Assembly (NCBI GenBank): GCA_005239595.1
Contig: SBBT01000207.1
Span: 1 to 21,822, forward strand
From: Candidatus Troglogloeales bacterium
GTDB lineage: Bacteria > Nitrospirota > Nitrospiria > SBBL01 > SBBT01
Direction of reading: 5' to 3'
DNA: 21,822 nucleotides
Each line of letters begins with the position of its first letter. Position 1 is the first letter of the stretch. The position numbers were made by a program, and so were the translations under genes. The notes beneath the pieces were generated by a model, which was not told the DNA's origin, ran no database searches, and saw nothing but the letters and a program-made list of their open reading frames with translations. Positions 6,969 through 13,314 of the stretch are shown here, piece by piece.

Positions 6969-8543
6969 ATGGAATTCTCGCCAACTGTTGAAGCACTGGT
7001 TGAAGAGTTCGAAATACCCAAACCACTTCCGCGCGATGGGGCCCAGCTTAGCGTCAGCCGCACAGTATCGCTCCTAGCAGTCCTCTATGAAAAAGCAAGG
7101 AACGCTGTGGAGTTACGAGCAGAACACCTCATCCGCCGGGCTGCTATTGAAAGGATTCTCAAACGACGCATTATCATCAACGGCGGTTCGAACACGATTG
7201 CCGAAAATCTAGTACTCGAACTTTTATGGGCCCGCTATATCGATAGCTCCCTCATAGACCAAAGAAAAATTGAAGACATACAAAAAATCGTCGATCGATA
7301 CCTCGAAGTCAAGTACATCAAATATGACGCTGGCAAAAACCCAAAGCTGGTTCCTTGGGATACTATCCTCGGTTTGTCTGCTTCCGAAATAGAGGAAATT
7401 ATCGTCTCATCCAAAAAACGAGATGCGCTGGCCAACTTCTTCTATCAGGCAATTCGAACAAAAGTGACTTTTCCAAACCAGGACGAGGCTTACGGCAATA
7501 TCCAGACCTTCATCGCAGTCCAGCGGGCGTTTGCTCAGGCCGACGAACCCCTCATTGTGTACCAACTTCTCAAACTCATCCAACCGACTTGGTTTAACGT
7601 CACCCGCGAAGATATTGGCGCAGAAGTCGACTCGCTAATGACAGCAATCGAGCAAATTAAAGGCCACCTCAAGGACTCGATGGGTGAGCCGTTATTTCGC
7701 TTTGCCAGAAAACAGACGCCTGCATTTTTCCTCATCCGGGATTTATTTCTAACTAGCGATGATAAAGTGCGAACCGTGCTGACGGACCCCACCGTTTTGG
7801 AGCAAAACCTTGCTCAGATGGCCCACAAGCACTACACGGAAACGCGCGCTCGTATCGGCAGGGGAGTCATCCGTTCGTTCATTTACATACTACTGACCAA
7901 AATGATTTTTGCTTTTGCCTTAGAGGCTCCTTACGACGTCTACGTTGTCAAAAATGTCCGGTATCTGCCTATTGGCATCAACCTTCTGTTTCCCCCGATC
8001 CTCATGGTTATCGTAGCAGGCTTTATCTCGGTTCCAGGCGAAGAGAATACGAGAAAACTTGTCGAGCGCATCAAAAAAATTATCTACCATTTTGACGAGG
8101 TTAAAGCGGAAACAGACATATTTGTTGCCAAAGAGCGCGTGCGCAGGCCGATCCTTACGGCAATCTTTAGCCTTGTGTACATGGTGATGTTTGGCGTTAC
8201 GTTTTTCGTCATTCACCTCATTTTGTCTGCGCTTCAATTTAACCTTGTTAGCCAGACTGTGTTTATATTTTTTGTCGCGCTCGTAGTCTTTTTTGCCTAT
8301 CGCATCCGCCAGTCAACCAAAGACTACGCAATCGTCGACAAACAGGGTGTCCTGGAACCTGTGGTGGACTTTCTTTTTCTTCCGATCCTCAAAGCCGGCC
8401 GCTGGCTCTCCAACGAAATCGCCAAGCTCAATCTTCTGACATTCTTCTTCGACTTTATCCTGGAAGCTCCGCTCAAAGTAATCTTCGAAGTCGTCGAAGA
8501 ATGGATCCGGTTTGTACGCATAAAGAGGGAAGAGCTGGTATAA
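6969..8543 (+). CDS. Conserved-looking multi-pass membrane protein, unknown function
   Basis: 524 aa. The first ~295 residues are soluble, charged and helical (SLLAVLYEKARNAVELRAEH, LELLWARYIDSSLIDQRKIE). About four membrane segments follow at roughly residues 301-325, 331-355, 394-422 and 425-446, with a charged loop between the second and third (RKLVERIKKIIYHFDEVKAE). The C-terminal ~75 residues are amphipathic (LFLPILKAGRWLSNEIAKL). I do not recognise a named domain; it looks like one of the large unknown membrane proteins of Microgenomates. It is probably translated from a leaderless mRNA (-10 directly upstream). Its stop overlaps the -10 of the next tRNA gene. Confidence 0.7.
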   Translation: MEFSPTVEALVEEFEIPKPLPRDGAQLSVSRTVSLLAVLYEKARNAVELRAEHLIRRAAIERILKRRIIINGGSNTIAENLVLELLWARYIDSSLIDQRKIEDIQKIVDRYLEVKYIKYDAGKNPKLVPWDTILGLSASEIEEIIVSSKKRDALANFFYQAIRTKVTFPNQDEAYGNIQTFIAVQRAFAQADEPLIVYQLLKLIQPTWFNVTREDIGAEVDSLMTAIEQIKGHLKDSMGEPLFRFARKQTPAFFLIRDLFLTSDDKVRTVLTDPTVLEQNLAQMAHKHYTETRARIGRGVIRSFIYILLTKMIFAFALEAPYDVYVVKNVRYLPIGINLLFPPILMVIVAGFISVPGEENTRKLVERIKKIIYHFDEVKAETDIFVAKERVRRPILTAIFSLVYMVMFGVTFFVIHLILSALQFNLVSQTVFIFFVALVVFFAYRIRQSTKDYAIVDKQGVLEPVVDFLFLPILKAGRWLSNEIAKLNLLTFFFDFILEAPLKVIFEVVEEWIRFVRIKREELV

Positions 8544-8544
8544 T
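8536..8544 (+). promoter_or_regulatory. Extended -10 promoter of tRNA-Arg(UCG)
   Basis: TGG-TATAAT (-10 at 8539-8544) sits 11 nt before the tRNA and overlaps the stop codon of the membrane protein gene. Confidence 0.6.
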
Positions 8545-8555
8545 CTGGTCTATGA

Positions 8556-8628
8556 GCGCTCGTAGCTCAATGGACAGAGCACTTGTCTTCGGAACAAGGG
8601 GTTGGGTGTTCGAGTCACCCCGAGCGCG
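8556..8628 (+). tRNA. tRNA-Arg (anticodon UCG)
   Basis: Acceptor GCGCTCG/CGAGCGC, D stem GCTC/GAGC, anticodon stem CTTGT/ACAAG with loop CTTCGGA (UCG), T arm GGGTG-TTCGAGT-CACCC, discriminator G. CCA is not encoded. The first GTCCCG hairpin of the nuclease cassette starts immediately afterwards. Confidence 0.92.
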
Positions 8629-8656
8629 CTTCGTCCCGACGTGCGTCGGGACTCAG
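8629..8656. repeat. Left flanking hairpin of the GIY-YIG cassette
   Basis: CTTCGTCCCG (8629-8638) and CGGGACTCAG (8647-8656) surround a GTCCCGACG/CGTCGGGAC stem. The flanks are the inverse of those around the right hairpin at 8987-9010 (CTGAGTCCCG and CGGGACGAAG). A further imperfect GTCCC/GGGAC hairpin follows at 8662-8683. Confidence 0.8.
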
Positions 8657-8661
8657 CCCTA

Positions 8662-8683
8662 GTCCCTCGCTAAAGCTCGGGAC
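8662..8683. repeat. Second, imperfect GTCCC/GGGAC hairpin
   Basis: GTCCC at 8662-8666 pairs with GGGAC at 8679-8683. An inner GCT/AGC pairing is separated by a 2x2 mismatch. It looks like a degenerate copy of the GTCCCGCTAAGCGGGAC palindrome. Confidence 0.6.
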
Positions 8684-8703
8684 ATGCGCCTAAGGAAATT
8701 TTT

Positions 8704-9000
8704 ATGGCCTGGTATGTATATGTTGTTGAGTGTGCTGATGGAATGTTATATACGGGAACGACCATAAATCTTAAAAGAAGAGTACATGAACATAATTACG
8801 ACAATAAATTTGGTTCACGGTTTGTACGAGTGCGAAGACCAGTTCGTTTAATTTATAGTGAAGTCGTTACAACAAGATCAGATGCATTAAAAAGAGAAAT
8901 AGAAATCAAAGGCTGGTCAAGAAAAAAGAAATTAAAATTTATTTTGGGGCAGACTTTGACTGAAACGAGTGAAGGAAAACCTGCCCCTGAGTCCCGCTAA
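8704..9000 (+). CDS. Small GIY-YIG endonuclease (UvrC-N/YhbQ-like)
   Basis: 98 aa, a single GIY-YIG domain. The two signature strands are YVYVVECADGMLYTG (Y4-Y6 for GIY, Y16-T-G18 for YIG), followed by NLKRRVHEHN with the catalytic Arg and later ALKREIEIKGWSRKKK, which carries the metal-binding Glu region. It fits the short stand-alone nucleases related to the UvrC N-terminus and YhbQ, which are abundant in CPR genomes. The last codons and the TAA stop (8998-9000) lie inside the right-hand palindrome. The gene sits between tRNA-Arg and tRNA-Lys and is bounded on both sides by related inverted-repeat hairpins, which suggests a mobile cassette. An AAGGA-like ribosome site lies about 8 nt before the ATG. 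Confidence 0.85.
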   Translation: MAWYVYVVECADGMLYTGTTINLKRRVHEHNYDNKFGSRFVRVRRPVRLIYSEVVTTRSDALKREIEIKGWSRKKKLKFILGQTLTETSEGKPAPESR

Positions 9001-9010
9001 GCGGGACGAA
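8987..9010. repeat. Right flanking palindrome of the GIY-YIG cassette (copy 2)
   Basis: GTCCCGCT-A-AGCGGGAC at 8991-9007 is identical to 1340-1356. It has outer flanks CTGA and GAAG that mirror the left hairpin. It overlaps the nuclease stop codon and ends directly at tRNA-Lys. Confidence 0.85.
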
Positions 9011-9082
9011 GGGTCCGTAGCTCAACGGTAGAGCAGTAGCCTCTTAAGCTATTGGTTGAGCGTTCGAATCGCTCCGGACTCA
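9011..9082 (+). tRNA. tRNA-Lys (anticodon CUU)
   Basis: Acceptor GGGTCCG/CGGACTC (one G-T pair), D stem GCTC/GAGC, anticodon stem GTAGC/GCTAT with loop CTCTTAA (CUU), T arm GAGCG-TTCGAAT-CGCTC, discriminator A. CCA is not encoded. It abuts the right cassette palindrome. Confidence 0.92.
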
Positions 9083-9123
9083 CAAAACTTGACACAAAAT
9101 TGCCTCCGTGCGAGGATGGATGT

Positions 9124-9717
9124 ATGATAGCAAAAAGCTTGCTTGTTGTATTGTGGTTTCCTCTCACGTTCATCCTGCTTTTAGTCAACTTGACACTGCT
9201 AGGGGCAAGCAGCAAGCAAGACCTGATGCGTAGCAACCAGTATCCGAGCCGCTCTAGCCAGCAAATCACGGCTATGGCCGGGAGCGCCCAGGTGCTAGGC
9301 TCAAGCATAACTGCTGGCGATGCACGAGGCTTGCTCTTAAAAGAATTTCTTGAAGGACACAATTCTCCTATGGCTCCATATGCGGATTTGCTCGTCCAAA
9401 AAGCAGATGCAAACGGCATTGATTTTAGGCTGGTAGTTTCAATTGCCATGTGCGAGTCAAACCTGGGTAAGCGCATACCGTCAATGGATTCTTTTAACCC
9501 ATTCGGTATCGCCGTCTACACCGGCCAACAGCACGGGAAAAAATTCAAGGACTGGGAGCATGCAATAACGTGGGTTTCTGAGTATCTGCGCACAAAATTT
9601 TACGATCGCGGTATTAGCGATCTTATGGATATCGGCGCAATTTACGCACCTCCTTCTGTAGAAAACGGATATTCTTGGACCAAATGCGTTAAACAATTCA
9701 TAGAAAAGATTGTCTGA
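9124..9717 (+). CDS. Membrane-anchored lysozyme/lytic-transglycosylase-like protein, copy 1
   Basis: 197 aa from ATG 9124; the upstream extension runs into tRNA-Lys. An N-terminal hydrophobic segment (about residues 6-28) serves as signal or anchor. A low-complexity Ser/Gln stretch precedes the lysozyme-like domain at about residues 80-197: FRLVVSIAMCESNLGKRIPS holds the probable catalytic Glu111, followed by FNPFGIAVYTGQ and a C-terminal W/Y-rich end. This fits the lysozyme-like superfamily (SLT or GH73-like) that cleaves peptidoglycan. The neighbouring gene at 9825 is a paralogue with the same order of motifs. The role is probably cell-wall remodelling. It may be expressed with the upstream tRNA; a TTGACA at 9089 has no good partner. 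Confidence 0.75.
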   Translation: MIAKSLLVVLWFPLTFILLLVNLTLLGASSKQDLMRSNQYPSRSSQQITAMAGSAQVLGSSITAGDARGLLLKEFLEGHNSPMAPYADLLVQKADANGIDFRLVVSIAMCESNLGKRIPSMDSFNPFGIAVYTGQQHGKKFKDWEHAITWVSEYLRTKFYDRGISDLMDIGAIYAPPSVENGYSWTKCVKQFIEKIV

Positions 9718-9721
9718 AATA

Positions 9722-9763
9722 TTATAGGTATAACCTATAACTTGACAAAAAGACAGTTATAGG
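9722..9763 (+). promoter_or_regulatory. Candidate operator with three TTATAGG half-sites
   Basis: TTATAGGT (9722-9729) and ACCTATAA (9733-9740) form a perfect 8-bp palindrome around ATA. CCTATAAC (9734-9741) and GTTATAGG (9756-9763) form a second one around the -35 box. The shared half-site thus occurs three times over the promoter, a layout typical of a dimeric regulator. The regulator is unknown. Confidence 0.6.
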
Positions 9764-9770
9764 GTATATT
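9742..9770 (+). promoter_or_regulatory. Near-consensus promoter TTGACA-N17-TATATT
   Basis: -35 TTGACA at 9742-9747, 17-nt spacer, -10 TATATT at 9765-9770. It is the strongest classical promoter in the window. Transcription would start near 9777, just before the hairpin at 9780. Confidence 0.8.
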
Positions 9771-9779
9771 TACTACCAG

Positions 9780-9823
9780 ATCCTAAGGTGATTTGCGTTA
9801 AACAAATTGCTTTAGGATTTTTT
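9780..9823 (+). terminator. Terminator-shaped 5'-UTR hairpin (possible attenuator)
   Basis: Bases 9780-9795 pair with 9803-9818 over 16 positions (G-U pairs included) around a 7-nt loop, followed by a run of six T (9818-9823). It lies between the promoter and the ATG at 9825, so it is not simply the terminator of the upstream gene. Its 3' arm also holds the only SD-like bases (AGGA, 9814-9817). It could act as an attenuator or block ribosome entry. Confidence 0.65.
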
Positions 9824-9824
9824 A

Positions 9825-10376
9825 ATGGCAATCTACCTGATTACTTCCCTCATGGTCATATTTCTTTTCGCGCTTTATCCCAGCGCGGCTTATGCTGCGT
9901 GGTCATCCGTAGCTCATTCTTCCGCCCTGCTTACTTTTGGCCAGTTCAATGAAGACAACCGTGTTACGCGGCTAAAGGAGGCCCTTGAACGCTATAATTC
10001 CCCACTAGCCAAAGAGGCAAAAAACTTCATATTTTATGCTGATAAATTCCAATTGGATTGGAAGCTCGTTGCTGCCATAGCTGGTGCCGAGTCAACTTTT
10101 GGAAAACACATCCCTTCCAACTCGTTTAACGCCTGGGGCTGGGCAGTCTATACTGGCAGGCAAACCGGCGCGGTATTTACTAGCTGGGAAGAGGGGATTG
10201 CGGTGGTATCCCGAGGGCTTCGCGAGGGATATTTGAATGAAGGGTTGACGACTCCTGAACAAATCGGACGCAGGTATGCAGCCTCGCACGCCTGGCCAAA
10301 GAGCGTTCGCTTCTTCATCGGTAAAATAACTGATTTCTCACCTTCCTCTACGCGAACCATCCCTGTCGAGCTATAA
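9825..10376 (+). CDS. Secreted lysozyme/lytic-transglycosylase-like protein, copy 2
   Basis: 183 aa with a clear signal peptide (about 24 residues, ending AAYA). The lysozyme-like domain follows: LERYNSPLAKEAKNFI, then WKLVAAIAGAESTFGKHIPS with the probable catalytic Glu89, then FNAWGWAVYTGRQTG and a C-terminal Trp/Phe-rich end. The motif order and spacing match the gene at 9124, so the two arose by tandem duplication. Copy 1 seems anchored and this one freely secreted. Expression should be tightly controlled: a strong promoter, a three-half-site operator and a terminator-like hairpin directly precede the ATG. A wall-hydrolysing enzyme under such control could serve growth, division or contact with a host cell. 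That role is inference. Confidence 0.78.
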   Translation: MAIYLITSLMVIFLFALYPSAAYAAWSSVAHSSALLTFGQFNEDNRVTRLKEALERYNSPLAKEAKNFIFYADKFQLDWKLVAAIAGAESTFGKHIPSNSFNAWGWAVYTGRQTGAVFTSWEEGIAVVSRGLREGYLNEGLTTPEQIGRRYAASHAWPKSVRFFIGKITDFSPSSTRTIPVEL

Positions 10377-10377
10377 T
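10372..10377 (+). promoter_or_regulatory. -10 box of tRNA-Leu
   Basis: TATAAT lies 13 nt before the tRNA and overlaps the stop codon of the lysozyme-like gene. No clear -35. Confidence 0.5.
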
Positions 10378-10390
10378 ATTAAGGACCAAT

Positions 10391-10472
10391 GCCTCTGTGG
10401 CGGAATAGGCATACGCGTACGCTTTAGGAGCGTATCCCGGAAGGGTTGGGGGTTCAAATCCTCCCAGAGGCA
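10391..10472 (+). tRNA. tRNA-Leu (anticodon UAG)
   Basis: 82 nt with a long class-II variable arm. Acceptor GCCTCTG/CAGAGGC, anticodon stem TACGC/GCGTA with loop TTTAGGA (UAG), variable stem from TCCCGG to AAGGG, T arm GGGGG-TTCAAAT-CCTCC, discriminator A. CCA is not encoded (ACTA follows). Confidence 0.92.
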
Positions 10473-10493
10473 CTACCGAAATGCGCATTTTGA

Positions 10494-10502
10494 TGTTAAG
10501 AT
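10494..10502 (+). promoter_or_regulatory. Extended -10 TGT-TAAGAT, probably leaderless
   Basis: -10 TAAGAT (10497-10502) is 9 nt before the ATG at 10512, so the transcript would begin about 2-3 nt before the start codon. Confidence 0.4.
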
Positions 10503-10511
10503 GGCAACAGG

Positions 10512-11303
10512 ATGAAATTTCTTCTTTCGATTATGCTATTGATTATGCCGATATCTGCGGCATCGGCCTCATCCAGTCAGGCATATAAGGACTATCTTTA
10601 CCAATTTGACGTCTACCGCCAGAAGTACTCGGATTTTAAAGTAGCAAAAAACGAATACTTAAAATTCCGTACACTTACCAGCCAGACGACGGCTCTGGAG
10701 GCAACGAAATTAATGCTTTCTCACCGTGATGCATTGCTCCGGGCATACTTGCTTCTGCTGGCCGAAAAAATTAATGAAAATCCCGGCATGGGACAAATTG
10801 AACGTAACACCTACCAGACGCTGATACGAAACGAGGTTGTATTTCTTGAAGGCCACAGCAGCCTGGTGTCACAGATTGGTTCGCTCGAGGATGCAACGAA
10901 AGCGTCAAATGATCTCCAGTCTCATTACGACGTTCTCCAGTCCTCCATGCGGCAGACAATTTCAGCCATCAGCCTCGGAGAACTTTCTCATCTTGCCAAA
11001 TCGTTCGACATTGTTCTTGCCGATGGCAAAGCTATTGTTTCAGCCAACCGAGGAACTTTTCTTCCGGAAAAACAGGCGACGCTCGACCGGTGGATTTTGC
11101 AGATTTCCAACGTCCGAACTCTCTATCAGCAAAAAGTCGATATCACTCGCAGACTTGCCGAAGAGCTCCGTGGCTCAACAATAGATGAACAAAACCAGCG
11201 CTTTTCAGCAATCCAAAAAGGCATTGCGGAAGGGCGGCAGTATCTTGTCAATGCTACCGGCTACCTCCATGAGCTAGGCGGTGCTTTGCGTTTCCAAAAC
11301 TAA
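10512..11303 (+). CDS. Secreted helical protein of unknown function
   Basis: 263 aa. A signal peptide (hydrophobic run to about residue 20, ending ASAS) precedes an all-helical, charged protein with coiled-coil character (YLYQFDVYRQKYSDFKVAKN, ISNVRTLYQQKVDITRRLAE). No Cys and no enzyme motif is visible. The next gene starts one base after its stop and encodes a one-TM protein, so the two are an operon and may form a surface complex. I do not recognise the family. The start codon is fixed by the signal peptide. Confidence 0.7.
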   Translation: MKFLLSIMLLIMPISAASASSSQAYKDYLYQFDVYRQKYSDFKVAKNEYLKFRTLTSQTTALEATKLMLSHRDALLRAYLLLLAEKINENPGMGQIERNTYQTLIRNEVVFLEGHSSLVSQIGSLEDATKASNDLQSHYDVLQSSMRQTISAISLGELSHLAKSFDIVLADGKAIVSANRGTFLPEKQATLDRWILQISNVRTLYQQKVDITRRLAEELRGSTIDEQNQRFSAIQKGIAEGRQYLVNATGYLHELGGALRFQN

Positions 11304-11304
11304 T

Positions 11305-11685
11305 ATGGAAAACAACCTCAATATAGAATCCCCTCAGGTCCAGCCGGTAGAAAAATTACCGCATGATACCTGTAAACAGCAAACACGTACGAGCCGCCGG
11401 GCCGAACTTATTGCCGCAATCATAGTTGTTGCTATTGGTTCACTCCTTCTTAGTGGTTTTCGAATCATCAGCGCCAGAAAGCCGCAGGCTCCTGTAGTCA
11501 CAGGAAAGCTCCTGCCATATCCTTCCCCGACGAGCGCGCGGCTTCCTTCTCTTTTAGCAAGTCAAGGCGCGTTTTTAAAATTTGTGTCAGATGTCGCCAG
11601 CCTCTCTGCTTCAATTTCCAATTACGTCGTTGATGATCCAAGCCTTTCTCCTCCGGTCCTCCAGCTTCCCCTTGGCTTTCAATGA
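11305..11685 (+). CDS. Small single-pass membrane protein, unknown function
   Basis: 126 aa from ATG 11305, one base after the stop of the upstream gene. About 33 polar residues come first, then one membrane helix (about residues 34-52; AELIAAIIVVAIGSLLLSGF), then a Pro/Ser/Leu-rich external part. No domain recognised. Its close coupling to the secreted helical protein suggests joint function at the cell surface. The -10 box for trigger factor lies 10 bases beyond its stop. Confidence 0.6.
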   Translation: MENNLNIESPQVQPVEKLPHDTCKQQTRTSRRAELIAAIIVVAIGSLLLSGFRIISARKPQAPVVTGKLLPYPSPTSARLPSLLASQGAFLKFVSDVASLSASISNYVVDDPSLSPPVLQLPLGFQ

Positions 11686-11691
11686 GGCATC

Positions 11692-11700
11692 TGCTAAACT
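11692..11700 (+). promoter_or_regulatory. Extended -10 TGC-TAAACT for trigger factor, leaderless
   Basis: -10 TAAACT (11695-11700) is 7 nt before the ATG at 11708, which places transcription start at the start codon. Confidence 0.5.
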
Positions 11701-11707
11701 TTCGCAC

Positions 11708-12568
11708 ATGACAACAGCGATGAACCGTTTTGGCGACGGCACTATAGAGTTGACGGTTACCATCCCATGGCCGGAAGTTAAGGCAGAATACGAACTCTGT
11801 GTAGAGCGCGCGGTTGAAAACGCCGAAATTACGGGCTTTCGCAAGGGCAAGGCTCCGCGTGGTCTCGTCGAACAAAAACTCGACAAAAGCAAAATTTACG
11901 AAGAAGTCCTCAAAGCGCTCATCCCTAATGTTTATAACAATGCTACTTCTGCGCAAAAAATCAAACCCATTGTCACTCCCAAAGTCGAGCTAGTGGAAGC
12001 GGTGGAAGGCAAAGACTGGCTATTGCGCCTAATCACATGTGAACGGCCGGCGGTAACTCTTAAGCAATATAAAAAAGCCATCAGCGACCTAAAGTCTTCT
12101 ATAACAAAGAAAATCTGGACGCCTGGCCAAGAACCCGAGCCGGACGAAAAAGAGCAGGCAACCAAACCAACGCTAGATCAGCTTCTCAAGGCCGTCTATG
12201 AGAACGTGGAAATTCTGTTACCCTCTATTCTTATTGATCAGGAAGTCAACCGGCTCCTCTCCGAGTTGATTGACCAAACCAGAAAACTCGGGCTCAGTGT
12301 CGAGCAGTATCTTGCCTCGACAGGTAAAAGCGTGGATAAACTGCGCAGCGAGAATGAACAGCAAGCAAAACGCACGCTCACTCTCGAATTTGCGCTGGAG
12401 GAAATAGCAGACAAAGAGGCCATATCGGTTTCTGATGATGACATCGATACTGTCATAAAGTCTTCCAAAACAGACGACGAGCGTAAGGCGTTGTCTACCC
12501 AGCGGTACTATCTGGCCTCGGTTCTACGGCGTCAAAAAACCCTTGACTTTTTGGCCGCAATCAACTAA
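11708..12568 (+). CDS. tig: Trigger factor lacking the PPIase domain
   Basis: 286 aa, against about 430 for standard trigger factor. The N-terminal ribosome-binding domain is clear: IELTVTIPWPEVKAEYE, then the signature GFRKGKAPR at residues 43-51, which docks to ribosomal protein L23. Substrate-chaperone C-terminal helices are present (LPSILIDQEVNRLLSELIDQ, then AKRTLTLEFALEEIADKE). The FKBP-type peptidyl-prolyl isomerase domain that usually lies between them is absent and replaced by a short charged linker (TPGQEPEPDEKEQ). The start ATG is 8 bases after a -10 box, so the mRNA is probably leaderless. It should still chaperone nascent chains at the ribosome exit. Loss of the PPIase domain fits genome reduction. 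Confidence 0.82.
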   Translation: MTTAMNRFGDGTIELTVTIPWPEVKAEYELCVERAVENAEITGFRKGKAPRGLVEQKLDKSKIYEEVLKALIPNVYNNATSAQKIKPIVTPKVELVEAVEGKDWLLRLITCERPAVTLKQYKKAISDLKSSITKKIWTPGQEPEPDEKEQATKPTLDQLLKAVYENVEILLPSILIDQEVNRLLSELIDQTRKLGLSVEQYLASTGKSVDKLRSENEQQAKRTLTLEFALEEIADKEAISVSDDDIDTVIKSSKTDDERKALSTQRYYLASVLRRQKTLDFLAAIN

Positions 12569-12596
12569 ATTTTGCTCATCCCCTTGCCCCGTATAG

Positions 12597-12602
12597 TATA
12601 AT
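12597..12602 (+). promoter_or_regulatory. -10 TATAAT directly before an ATG, leaderless
   Basis: A consensus -10 lies 8 nt before the ATG at 12611. A weak -35-like TTGCTC at 12572-12577 has a 19-nt spacer. No SD is present. Confidence 0.6.
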
Positions 12603-12610
12603 AGTACGAT

Positions 12611-13225
12611 ATGAATAACCCAGTTTGGCCTCAGTCATCACAAAAAAATCCTACCAGGATACCGGTTAATGATAGTATTATTGAGTCTTTAAGAAATCTT
12701 AGCAGCGGGGTTGGAAAGTCTGTTGCTAAAGACGTCCTTGGCAAAGGCGCAGGGGACGCGTTAAAATCGCTATTTGGAACCCTTCCGACTCAACCCGCAC
12801 AAAGTGAGTTTCATCCCAACCAACCAGTCGATCTCTCCCGCGAGCGATATAACCCTTATCAGGTCCGCCGAGTGGAAGCCGTAGCTCGCCCTCAGATAAA
12901 ACTTGAAGAAGTGGGCATCAAGGAAAAAATTGAGGCAATCCGGATGGAGCTGAAGGCACTGGCTCATTCGGTCAAACAGTTGCGAAGTGAAGTAACCAAC
13001 CAAGTCGATCAAACACCTGTTGATCCCGGCATATATCACCTCAACTTTTTTGAGCGGCTCAAGGGGATACTCAAAATTCTTCGACAACAAGTGGAAGACA
13101 GCCGCTCCTGGCTAAACCTGTGGACTAGCCGAAAAAAGAAACTAGGGTACTGGGGCCGCTATAAAAAACACGGCACACAGTTTGGCCTCTCCTCAGAGCG
13201 AACCGTGGCAACACAAGCGGGGTAG
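12611..13225 (+). CDS. DUF5660-like Microgenomates protein
   Basis: 204 aa, no signal peptide. A disordered Pro/Gln-rich N-terminus comes first, then a helical region with coiled-coil character (EEVGIKEKIEAIRMELKALA, VKQLRSEV). A compact C-terminal block follows (YHLNFFERLKGILKILRQQV, then SWLNLWTSRKKKLGYWGRYK) rich in Trp and basic residues. The C-terminal block resembles the DUF5660 family from Microgenomates genomes as I recall it, with no function known. The basic aromatic end could bind nucleic acid or membrane. It is likely transcribed as a leaderless mRNA. The DUF name should be confirmed by a profile search. Confidence 0.55.
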   Translation: MNNPVWPQSSQKNPTRIPVNDSIIESLRNLSSGVGKSVAKDVLGKGAGDALKSLFGTLPTQPAQSEFHPNQPVDLSRERYNPYQVRRVEAVARPQIKLEEVGIKEKIEAIRMELKALAHSVKQLRSEVTNQVDQTPVDPGIYHLNFFERLKGILKILRQQVEDSRSWLNLWTSRKKKLGYWGRYKKHGTQFGLSSERTVATQAG

Positions 13226-13235
13226 CCAATAGGCA

Positions 13236-13310
13236 GGTCGGTTAGCTCAGCGGTAGAGCGCTGCATTCACATTGCAGATGTCGAGGGTTCAAATCCCCCA
13301 CCGACCACCA
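13236..13310 (+). tRNA. tRNA-Val (anticodon CAC)
   Basis: Acceptor GGTCGGT/ACCGACC, D stem GCTC/GAGC, anticodon stem CTGCA/TGCAG with loop TTCACAT (CAC), T arm GAGGG-TTCAAAT-CCCCC, discriminator A and encoded CCA. A protein gene starts four bases after the CCA. Confidence 0.93.
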
Positions 13311-13314
13311 GTTC

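Noticed and set aside
9089..9094. TTGACA after tRNA-Lys as a promoter for the first lysozyme-like gene
   Set aside because: No acceptable -10 lies at 16-18 bases; the nearest TATGAT is 28 bases away and overlaps the start codon.
8997..9476. 159-codon minus-strand frame
   Set aside because: It overlaps tRNA-Lys and the first lysozyme-like gene, and its sequence shows no family pattern.
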